A stretch of 64,000 nt of DNA. It comes from Epiperipatus broadwayi. Its lineage: Eukaryota; Onychophora; Udeonychophora; Euonychophora; Peripatidae. The DNA is taken from contig JAQFVV010000273.1 of the NCBI GenBank assembly GCA_028023455.1, positions 575,489-639,488 of the forward strand. The letters run 5' to 3'. Positions 50,401 to 64,000 of the stretch are shown one piece after another (position 1 is the stretch's first letter; each line of letters begins with the position of its first letter). The notes under the pieces were generated by a model. That model saw nothing but the letters and a program-made list of their open reading frames with translations, ran no database searches and was not told where the DNA came from. The position numbers and the translations under genes were made by a program.

Positions 50401-50604
50401 AAGAAGATTGGAGAATAATATTGAAAAGAGTGGAGAAAAAAACTATTTGAAACATTGTGTAATTACTAACCTGTATTGTCTATTTGAGTGTTGTTACTAA
50501 CAAGTTGTTTGTATTTGGAAAGTTTAAATAAAGTTTAAAATTTTCAATATATTCAACATTCATACATTGATGATGGAAATAGTCCAACATATCACATCTA
50601 ATAA

Positions 50605-52469
50605 TATACCATCATCACAAACTTTCAGACAAATACTCGATCTTAAGTGATAGGAATCCCTATTTAACACCCTTTTTCACTTTAATTGTCATAGATTTCA
50701 CGATCCTTAATACCACTTGTATACATACTTTATCGTTTCAATAAATATCCAGGGTCAAAAAATGATTTTATATAATTCTTCAAACCTTTTACTTTAAAGA
50801 CAAATGTTTTAAATAAATCGATAAGATATGGCTAGCAATTATCCGTTTTTTTTTATATAATTCATTGCAATTCTAAGATAACTAAAATACATCATTGTAC
50901 GTAATATTCCGCTAAAATAATATTTCTGTTTTAATTTGGAAGCAATATTATTGCAGTCTTCTTTTGTTTTTTTATTTTTGCAAATTTAATTTATTCAAAA
51001 TTTCATGTATCCAAACACACGGATTTTTATATGATCCAAATCGTAGTGAATTTAATTTTAAACACAATGTATTTTTAATTTTATTTTATTTTTCAAAATA
51101 TGTGATACAAAATAAACAAACAAAAAACAAAACATCTCTATTTTTCTATTAAAAAACGGTTTAAAAAAACAAAACTACTTTCTAAAAATAACTATGAATA
51201 CTATAAAATATTTATTAATTTTGCAACCATCTGTTAAAACATAAGACTTATTATAAAAGTTTTACGAAAATATTTTTAAATTTGGAATTATGTTAGTAAA
51301 CGACTTTTATTTCATAATATATATATATATGTACTCTGATTGAAATACTAAAACTGACAAATTAATTACATCTAATAAAATTATCAAATTTAACCATCCA
51401 ATTAATATTTTATTTACTTAATTCATTACCAACTATGGTAATTTGTTAAAGTAACCAGCCAATCAATTATAAAAATACAACTCTAAACAAACAACAGTAT
51501 AATTGAATAGCCTTTAAGTGATCTATGAATACTATTGAACATATTACCAAACCATTGATCAATTAGATTTTATTGGCTGGTTATTTTAGTGTGATTGATA
51601 ATTATATTTACTAAAACTTATGACTGATCAATTAAATTTGATTATATGTAATTAATTACATTCTTTCCAGTAGAGCATTTTTCACAATATATATATATAT
51701 ATAAGACATACTCACTAAAACAGCAGGAAATTGTTAATTTAATTAAGATACATATTACATTTAATGTTTTCAAGGATTTATTATGATGCAAACAAGGCAA
51801 ACAATGTGACTGTTTCCATGAAAAATATCTGGAGATATCTTTAGATTTAAAGGTACAAGGAAACCTTATGAATAAACAACTTTTTACTAGAACTCTATTT
51901 TTTTTTTTTTAGTTTTGAGTTTAATTACAAGTATAAAGTTTTTTTTTCTTCTAGCCTAAATTGTTAAAAGAATTTAAGTACACACATCTAATTTTATAAG
52001 TATAATAATTCCAAATGCCATCATCTTTGGTATTTTGTAAATAATTATTAAGCTCTATCAGAATTGTATTTATTAAATTTAATATTTGCACAGATTTATT
52101 ACATAAAAAAACAAAACAATAATGAAGTCTTTCCATAACCATAATACAGATATCACTACTGTGATATTAATGTAAATTTGCTGCCTAGATACACATCTTT
52201 TCAATATTTGTGCTAAAAGTAAAGAAAGCTGTAGTTAAACTCAAAACCAAAGATCTTTGCAGAAATTGTTAGTCAGTGATAATTGATAATAATATCCCAA
52301 ACTTAGTAGCAACTAATAATCATCAACTTATTCTCAAGACAATCTCTACAAAGAATTTTGATTTTGATAAGCTTGGGTCCTATTATGTGATTTGTATCTG
52401 TGAAGTAATTAGTAAAAGTAAATTTATTGTTTAAATAATATGTATATTTAAATATTTTGAGACTCTATC
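50605..52469. other. AT-rich DNA without recognised feature
   Basis: Short TA arrays near 51317 and 51690. Frames at 50964-51152 and 51951-52142 have no motif. Confidence 0.5.
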
Positions 52470-52676
<207 letters not shown>

Positions 52677-52942
52677 TATTTTTATTGATTTATTTATTTA
52701 TTTATTCATTATGAAACAAACTATAAATGTATAATACAGTGAGATAAATTCCATACAAGAAAAATCATGTGTGAGGAATTTAAATGTAACAACTAAAAAC
52801 ACTAATAAAATACAAAAAAAAAGCATAAATATAACATAAAATATTAAAATACACAGATATTACAATTGGCAATTCAATCACAGTAGTAAATAATTACAAC
52901 ATAACATACAATATAAACAATACATAAATAAACAAAATAAAA

Positions 52943-54480
52943 CTAATGATTAGCATAATATAACCAGTGCCATAAATGCTTTTTAAAAATCAAATAACTA
53001 GTATTCATTAAATTCACAGAACAATCTCTTATAAACATATTAAATAATTTAGGACCATTATAACTAAATTGCTTCCTACTAGATGTTTTAAAAAATTTAG
53101 GTAAAGCTAACTGATATTTAGTAGATAAATGAGTATTAACAACAGAAGATTTAGTACCCAAATGAAGTTTCCTACAATAAATATCAAGAATCACTCTATA
53201 TTTATACAAATGGAAACATCTAGTATATTAAACGTGGCATAAATATCTTTAACAGATGTGGTATGTGATCTACCAAAAATGATATGCATTGTATAATTTT
53301 GTAAAACAGACAAAGTAGTCATTGCAAAAGTAGAACAGTTCCCCCAAACTGATATATTATAACATAATAAGCTTTGATAAAAAGAAATATATAAAGTAAT
53401 CAAGGCTGAATGAGGAAAAAATTTAGATAAGTTGAAAAACATAATTTAATTTACATAAACGAGAACAAAGAAAGTCAATATGGTTCGACCAGGATAGTCT
53501 GGAGTCAATAAAAACAGCTAGATAACAAATATTATCAACAAATGAAATGTTAGCACAAGTACAAGTGCTATTACAATGCCAAAAATATTTACTACAAATA
53601 GTAATGTTAAGCGAATGAATATTTGACTTATAAGAAAAATTAATAGCTTTTGTTTTACTCAAATTAATTGATAAATTATTAAATGCTAACCATTTACTAA
53701 TTAGCATTAAATCATCATTAATTATTTTTTCAACAAAATTATATGAAACTGCAGCATAAGATAAAGCAATATCATCTGCAAAACCATACATCTTAGCTTC
53801 TAAAGGTAAAGAAAATAAATCATTTATACGAAATATAAATAAAATGGGAACCAAAACTGAATTTTGTGGTACACCATGGTTAACTTTTATAAAAGAGCTT
53901 ACAACACCAGAAATATTTGTTGCTTGTTTTCTGTCCTTTAACTAACTCGCAAACCATGAAATAAGTCCACCATGAAAACCATATGAATATAAATGTTAAG
54001 TAAAATTTTGTGAGATACAGAGTCAAATGCCTTAGACAAGTCTAAATAAATAGCAATAGTTTTAAAATCCTTATCTAGTGAAGTTGTCAAATTGTTTACA
54101 TGACTATAGAAAGTGTTCAAGGTACTTAAAAGTGTCCAAGGTACTTCTATAAGAAATAAATCCATATTGATGTTCAGATAAAATATTATTTTTAGATAAA
54201 AATGGCATCATTTTATCTTTAACTACCATCTCTAACACTTTGGATATTACAGATATAATAGAAATAGGTCTATAGTTCTTAAGCTGTGCAGGATCACCTT
54301 TTTTAAAAACAGGTGTAATAAAAACAATTTTCAAACAAGTAGTAAACAAACCAGCATTTAAGAAAAGATTAAACAAATAAACAAGAACGGGTATGAAAGC
54401 TTACTTACTTTCCTTAAGAATCTTTGGTGTTAACCTATTTAGACCAGCTGAATGAACATTCTTTAAGAGATCAATTTACC
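52943..54480 (-). pseudogene. CR1-like ORF2, reverse transcriptase and C-terminal part
   Basis: Blocks in order: NYRPISIISVISKVLEMVVK (about 54270), AIYLDLSKAFDSVSHKILL (about 54040, catalytic Asp intact), GVPQNSVLVPILFIF (about 53870, usually GVPQGSVLGP), KMYGFADDIALSYAA (about 53780, FADD active site intact), LSINLSKTKAINFSY (about 53650), then the C-terminal region NISVWGNCS and ending FKKHLWHWLYYANH at 52943. Frames change near 54130, 53930, 53430 and 53200. The two changes in the GVPQGSVLGP block are unusual and may reduce function. Confidence 0.82.
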
Positions 54481-54625
54481 AGACAAATCCAAATCAGTAA
54501 CATCTGTACACAAAAAGGAATTTAAACAAGAATCAGCAAAATACAATTCTTGTACTGATGTTTTATCTATTGACAAATCTGAAAAAAAAATTATTAAACA
54601 AGTCAGTAACACATTTTTCATTATT

Positions 54626-55760
54626 TTATACTTCAATCAAATTATCATTGTGTTTTATAAATTTAAATTCATTTGATAAAGGTTTCTTTACAAGAGAATT
54701 TATCAATTTCCATTTTAAAGAAATATTTTTATCATTAAGACATTTTTGATAATATTGAAATTTTAATTTCCGAATATCAGATTTGATCTCAATATTTAAT
54801 TTTTTCAGACTCATCAAATCTCCACTCAAACATTTTAAATGATTTATTTGATTAATTTTTTCAATCAAATCATTCGTTATCCAGACTGAGCGTTTGCGGT
54901 TTTTGCTAGTCAATTTAAAACTAACCATAGATTTTGTAATTAAAGATTTACAAATATCTTGAAATTTTAAAAATTCTGGATCAACATCATGCAGAGCAAA
55001 AACATAATCCCAATTATGATCAGATAATAACATTTTTAGTTTATTATGTGACAACTCATTAACAAATAAATGAGTATTTACATGTTGTCTACAATTTAGC
55101 AACTTCAATATAGTTGCAAAATGATCTGAAATAAAAATATTTAGTACAGACGATTCATAACTTTGATTCTGGTTTAATCTGACAAATATATGATCCAAAA
55201 TGGATTGACATGATTCAGTAATATGAGTAGGTGAAAAAATAGCTTGATTAAAACCATAACTATAAAGCAAATTCAAATACCATACTGTAGGACCATGTAG
55301 ATTATTATATAAATTTATATTCAAATCTCCTATTAGAATTACTGAAGTAGTATGTAAATCAGACAATAACACATCAAGTTCAGCTATAAAATCCAAAATG
55401 ATACTTGTATACGATCTGTATAAAGCAATAATAGTCAAGACAAAACAAGGCAAATTCAAATGAATTAAAACACATTCTGCAGAGGCAAGAAATGGATTAT
55501 GATACATAAATTTAATGTTTTCTTTCACAAAAACTAATACACCACCCGGATGTGAAAACGCACGAGGAGAAAGAATATTTGAATAGCCATCCAGAACATA
55601 TAAATGTTGTTCTTCAACAGAAATTCAAGATTCAGTTAAAATTATCACATCATAAAAGCCGGCAGGAAAACAATTTAAATATACAACAAATTCATCAAAA
55701 TTAGATCTAACACTTCATATATTCATATGAAAAATATTTAGACAAAGTTTCACCATGGGG
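54626..55760 (-). pseudogene. CR1-like ORF2, endonuclease and linker
   Basis: The frame from about 55758 gives ILTES (catalytic Glu), then GYSNILSPRAFSHPGGVLVF, then from 55528 an unbroken 300 residues with LYRSYTS, VILIGDLNINL (catalytic GDLN), SILDHIFVRL and ISDHFATIL (SDH end block). These are the blocks of an APE-type endonuclease, which nicks target DNA. After it a Lys-rich linker leads to the RT. One stop lies at about 55620 in front of ISVEEQH. Confidence 0.82.
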
Positions 55761-55817
55761 ATAAAATGTATCAAATTTCACTTTAGGAAATAAATTTCAA
55801 AATGCTGACAACTCAGA

Positions 55818-56692
55818 TTAATTTTTAATTAAAACATGCGGAGAATTTAAATCATTTCTAACATAAACCAATCCATTATGTATAAAAGCCATACCATTAC
55901 GTTCAAGCATTTTTTTGCTTTGCCATCCATAATAGTTGTCTATTATGTGAAGTTATACATTGGTTAATATATACGTGCTGACTAGATCCCATTAACAAAA
56001 AATCAGAAAACGATTTATTAACATTTCTTTTCAATAAAAATGATATAGCTAAATTTTGAGAAGTAAAGCGAGAAACAATAAAACCTGCTATATTATTAGA
56101 TTTAGATTTTGTCCGATAAACATTCTCGATACAATTAGTAGTAAAATTTTCAATTTCAAGTTTTTCCGCCAACTTCGTAACAATTAAAGATAAATTTTCA
56201 TTTTCACAAAAGGGAACACCTTATATTTCAATTTCACAATCCAACTGTGAATGTTCCATAGAGTCAATTTTTTCCTTTAATAAAGTGATTTTATTTTCAC
56301 AAGAATCATACATATTTGATGAACAGAGCAAATTATCATCATTTTTATCAACTTTATCCCGCAAAAAATCCACGTCAACCTGAAGCTTCCCAACCATAAT
56401 TGTAAGCTCTGAAATTGTTGTATGTAAAACCGGAAGTAATTTTAATTTTTCCAAAATATCATTTAAAATCAAGTTCGAAGAATCAGTATTGTTTATCATA
56501 ACAGTATGATCATCAACAGGTGGAATTCTACAAACATTACATCTCCATTCCTGCTTTTTTTAAGGACATTTGTCTATAGGTCGCCTGTCCTAACGTTGAG
56601 CATGTGTAATGAAAACTGGTGCTGCAGCTCATACAAGAAACCAAAATTACATTTTTAGGTAGTAATTCATTACAAATCTTGCAGGAAGACAT
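55818..56692 (-). pseudogene. CR1-like ORF1 with PHD finger and coiled coil
   Basis: Starts MSSCKICNELLPK at 56692, then CMSC and FHYTC; after a one-base shift at an A run near 56560 it continues WRCNVC. C-x2-C, C-x2-C, H-x2-C and C-x2-C give the C4HC3 pattern of a PHD finger. Then comes a coiled coil (56499-56221, LKEKIDSMEHSQLDCEIEI). A stop at 56220 precedes the RNA-binding-like region (56172-55903, RTKSKSNNIAGFIVSRFTSQ), which ends near 55818. ORF1 proteins coat the LINE RNA. Two defects (shift, stop) inactivate it. Confidence 0.78.
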
Positions 56693-56828
56693 TTTATAAA
56701 CAAATCCAATTAAATCCTAATTTACTGAACACAATAAAAATAAATACTTATAAATAAAAATACTATAAAACAAAACAAAAGCAATGGAGAAAAAATTGAA
56801 CACATCTTTAATCTAGAACACCTGAAGT

Positions 56829-58167
<1,339 letters not shown>

Positions 58168-58365
58168 GTTTTCTACTTCACCTTTGATTAGTAAATAGTT
58201 TAGATTGCGCTTGCGCTTTACACAAAAAAGTGAAGCTTGTCTCAATCTTATTACAAGTTATATGGCTTAGCACTTTCAGAGGTCTTCTGTCTTCATAATC
58301 ATAGCCTACTTTTAACTGAAGTTTAGTTTTGTTTATGTAAAATTTTATGCAAATGACAATTGTGC

Positions 58366-60564
<2,199 letters not shown>

Positions 60565-61180
60565 ATCACTGATTTGAAAAAATGTTAAAGTTCCACCAAT
60601 AGAAAAAATGTTAAATTTAAGAATGTTTTTTAAGAAAACATTTTTCCAAATAGGAGGAAGTTTGCATGTATCATCTCAGTTATTGATACAATCTGGCCTT
60701 TTAAGTATCTCAATGGTTTCTTTTATTTTGCACTGGTAGAGATTGTCACATATGGATATGATCCTGGTACTAGAAAAATCAATTTTATGAACTGATTGTA
60801 TAGTATGGAGTGAGAGTGCTGATGATGATGAGTGTTGTTTAACTGCATTATCATGCTCATCTCTTCTAACACTCATGCAATGATTACTCATACCTATGTA
60901 AGAAGCTTTACAATTTTTACATGAGATTTGATAAACACCATGAGATTCAAAAGGGATTGAATCTTTAGGCTTGGTTATTATATTACTGATCTTTTGATGA
61001 ATAGAAAATGCTGTATCTATATTATAGCATTTTAATATAGGTCCAGTACTGTCTGTAGTTCCTTTTACACATGGAACACAAATCCTAATAGCTGATTTAT
61101 CATCTTTTTGTTTCCTATTTTGTCCATTTTGGGCTTGAAATAAGACTTTTATTATAAATGTATAATTTTATGCAATTATA
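60565..61180 (-). pseudogene. Penelope-like element, inverted 3' copy with GIY-YIG endonuclease
   Basis: The minus strand reads FQAQNGQNRKQ, GVYQISCKNCKASYIGMS (GIY-YIG core, GVY and YIG both intact), SVRRDEHDNAVKQH (catalytic Arg region), HKIDFSSTRIISI and ETIEILKRPDCINN, a typical Penelope C-terminus. It is a close copy of 62030-62630 in the opposite direction. It holds only the end of the gene. Inverted partial copies next to a main copy are a known arrangement in Penelope-like elements. Confidence 0.82.
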
Positions 61181-62630
61181 AGTTTTATGGACTTCCAAAA
61201 ATTCACAAACCAGATACCCCCCTTCATCCAATAGTAAGTGCAATAGGATCTCCAACTCATATTTTAGCTAGATATTTATCGTATTTTATTAGACCTACAA
61301 TTCCATCTATTAAATCATATATTAAAAACTCTTTTTTAATTTTATTTCTGTTTTAAAAAGTTTGAAAATTAATGCTAATGACATTCTGGTCAGTTTTGAT
61401 GTTGTGTCTTTGTTTACAAACATATTCCAATTGATGAAGCTTTAAATATAATATCACATTGTTCCAATTTACCATAATATATTATTGCTATGATTAAACA
61501 TTGTCTCTGGAACACAAATTTTGAATACAATGGACAGCATTACAGACAAGTTTTTGGTACTTCTATGGGCTCACCTATCTCAGGAGTAATAGCTGATTTA
61601 TTCATGGAAAATATAGAAACTTGTGCTTTAGAATCATCATCTTTAGAAACTTTCATTTGGCTCAGATACATAAATGACACTTTTGTCATATGACAACATG
61701 AAAAAAATAAATTAGATGTTTTTTCTTACATTTAAATAATCTGCATCCTCATATTAAATTTACAATGGAGACAGAGTCTGATGGAAAACTCACTTTTCTT
61801 GATGTCCTGATCACCAGAATACCAAATAGTTTATCTTTTTCAATTTACAGAAAGAATACACACAAGGACAGATATTTACATTTACATTCTCATCATCACC
61901 CAATTCAGATAGTTTTTGTAGCCAAAACTCTTTTAAATAGAGCAATTAACCTTTCAGATAATTCACATCTGAAAAAAGAAATAAATAATACTAATAGTGT
62001 TTTATTAGGAAATAGTTATAATTATAAATTTATAAAAAAAGCCTTATTTCAAACCCAAAATGGACAAAATAGAAAACAAAAAGAAGATAAATCAGCTATT
62101 AGGATTTGTGTTCCATATGTAAAAGGAACTACAGACAGTATTGGATGTATATTAAAACACTATAATATAGATACAGCACTTTCTACTCATCAAAAGATCA
62201 GTAATATAATAACCAAGCCTAAGGATTTAATCCCTCTTGAATCTCATGGTGTTAACTAAATCTCATGTAAAAATTGTAAATCTTCTTACATAGGTATGAG
62301 TAATTGTTGCATCAGTGTTATGAGAGATTAGCATGCTAATGCAGTTAAACAACACTTATCATCATCAGCACTGTCACTCCATACTATCGATTCAGGTCAT
62401 AAAATTGATTTTTCTAGTACCAGGATCATATCCAGATTTGAAAATCTCTACCAGTGCAAAATTAGAGAAGCCATTGAGATACTTAAAAGGTCAGATTGTA
62501 TCAATAAGCGAGATGATGCATGCAAACTTCCTCCTATTTGGGAAGATTTAAAAAAAAAAAAAAAACATTCTTAAATTTAACATGTTTGCTATTGGCGGAA
62601 TTTTAACGTTTTTTCAAATCAGTGATCATA
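61181..62630 (+). pseudogene. Penelope-like element, 5'-truncated RT and GIY-YIG endonuclease
   Basis: Plus-strand blocks: KFYGLPKIHKPDTPLHPIVS and SAIGSPTHILARYLS (61186 onward), ILVSFDVVSLFTNI (about 61383, catalytic Asp intact), QVFGTSMGSPISGVIADLF (61550), RYINDTFVI (about 61667; the usual YVDD is YIND, so one catalytic Asp is Asn), KLTFLDVLI (61780) and the linker to GVN, a stop at 62258, then ISCKNCKSSYIGMS and REAIEILKRSDC. Shifts occur near 61400 and 61700. The N-terminus is missing. Penelope-type RTs are related to telomerase. The left inverted copy keeps GVY where this one has the stop. Confidence 0.85.
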
Positions 62631-64000
62631 TTACAAGTTTTTAATGTTTTCAAAAAAAAAAATAATCTATAGGATAAAATAAATGTACTGAAAATATTTT
62701 GAAAATTAATAATAATTGCTGTTATTACTGTCCTACATAATTGTATTTATTTTTTAGCTTTGTCTTATTTATGAATCTTACTAAGTAAATATCGCAACCT
62801 TTTGAAATATTAATAAATATCATATATTATATATAACTTTTAATTAAAATAAAAATCAATTTTGCTCTATTTTTTTTTTAAATTTTAGCAGTTTCTTTTT
62901 TTTAGGATTATTCTCTTATTAAAATTTATTGTGCTCAAATTAAGTAAATCTTTATTTCTTTTATATCTGTATCTAAATTTTTCTACATTATTTTTTATGC
63001 CGTTATTTTTTTTAACTTATTCTTCAAGTAACATGGAGTCAATTAAATATTTAACAATGGTCATGTATATTATTTATTCATGACACTTAAACTTTACACG
63101 CTATGGGATTTATATGCCAAATTATATCACCCCTGATAAGTAACATAACATAAAATTTTACTTTTAATCATGTACTCATCATCTAATTTAATAACTAATT
63201 AGTCTTTAATGTGTCAGACATGATTGGTAAACATGAACTCTATATTATAATGTATATTTTCCTTTTTGTGCAAATAAAGATTCATTTGAAAAAAAAAAAA
63301 GGAACATTTTATTCTGACACTTTAAATATCATTCTGCAAATCAATATCAGTTTTTTATCTTATATTCGATTTATTAATACTCCTCACTTTATCTTATTTC
63401 CCATCATTTTCCATATGGTTTTATTATATTTTATTTTTTTTATTACATTTTCTTTTCAAAAATTAATTTTATTGTAGTAAATTAAAATATTGTATTTTCA
63501 AATTCAATTTTTTAATTTACAAATTTAAGATTGTCTCTATAAACAAGAAATTGTTTTCTTTTTTTTTTTTGGTCAATGTTTTCTTTCAAACCTAAATTTG
63601 CATATGGGCGAATATAAATGGGCATCATATCCATGTTCAATCATTTATATATCTCTCTCTGAGTTATTGTACTTAATCATGATCATAATCTTGTAATGGT
63701 CTGATATTGTCTCTTAACATAAGTCTACAAAAGGGACATTTTGAATAATTAGAAGAAAAAAGGAAAAATTGTTTCTATTTGTTTTTTTTGTTTTGTTTTT
63801 GGTTGATTGTATATTATATATGTCTATACAAAATACAGCAGCGAAACTGAATTATAAACATAATATTACAATTTTTATAGTAATCTTTAAATTAAAGTTG
63901 CATATTTTTTCCAAAAACTTATTTATTTTATGAAATGAAAATGAAACTCAAAAGAATATTATTTTAAGTATCTACTTTCTCAACTATCCTAAGTCTTCAT
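62631..64000. other. AT-rich DNA without recognised feature
   Basis: The frame at 63211-63477 is rich in Phe, Ile and Leu and has no motif. Nothing else seen to the window end. Confidence 0.5.

Larger units (their letters stand above)
52677..56828 (-). mobile_element. Near full-length CR1-like LINE
   Basis: The minus strand carries ORF1 with a PHD finger and coiled coil, an APE-type endonuclease, an RT and a C-terminal domain, then a 3' UTR of about 265 bases. The combination of a PHD finger in ORF1 with this ORF2 is known in CR1-group LINEs. Frames are long and only a few shifts and stops break them, so the copy is fairly young but probably not active. Both ends abut AAT arrays. Confidence 0.82.

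Overview
The window looks like intergenic DNA from an AT-rich animal, probably an invertebrate. The mobile elements are of animal type: CR1-like and RTE-like LINEs, a Penelope-like element with a GIY-YIG endonuclease, Ty3/gypsy-type LTR elements and hammerhead-ribozyme repeats. There are also very long AAT, AGT and TA microsatellites. I cannot name the species. No host gene is convincing; one short candidate terminal exon lies near 37.0 kb on the minus strand. Almost all long open frames in the window are microsatellite translations or broken transposon pieces.

Layout. 1-5.5 kb: a decayed minus-strand LTR retrotransposon (two LTRs, PPT, PBS, remnants of gag and of RT/RNase H) with an RTE 3' end lodged in it; its 3' LTR runs off the window. 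5.5-9.2 kb: AT-rich filler with a TA-centred hairpin. 9.2-17 kb: an unrecognised stretch, then a plus-strand LINE pseudogene (endonuclease and RT) with a 1.4 kb insert between RT motifs. The insert is two tandem pairs of hammerhead-bounded units of about 414 nt, in inverted orientation. A related single unit with its own hammerhead lies at 12.1-12.4 kb. 17-21.8 kb: microsatellites and two palindromes. 21.8-24.95 kb: a minus-strand RTE-like LINE split by a palindrome carrying an intact-looking hammerhead. 25-39.6 kb: mostly featureless DNA with small hairpin elements, a tRNA-like sequence, a third RTE fragment, a retroposed hairpin with a 15-bp target duplication and a recent 171-bp tandem duplication. 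39.6-46.7 kb: a young, complete LTR element on the minus strand that encodes only Gag. 49.0-50.6 kb: a large palindrome with a tRNA-related SINE in each arm. 52.5-57.1 kb: a near full-length minus-strand CR1-like LINE (PHD-finger ORF1, endonuclease, RT) bracketed by AAT arrays. 58.0-58.5 kb: more AAT arrays. 60.6-62.6 kb: a Penelope-like element made of an inverted 3' copy and a 5'-truncated RT/GIY-YIG copy.

How the parts relate. Two LTR elements 36 kb apart share the start of Gag; the gag-only one would need pol supplied by a relative. The LINEs would supply the machinery for the SINE-like and retroposed hairpins. Hammerheads occur in at least two, perhaps three, repeat families. Hammerheads are known in Penelope-like elements and in retrozymes, so the inverted double dimer at 14.7-16.1 kb is the most interesting object here. 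All coordinates of non-coding repeats were judged by eye, without alignment.
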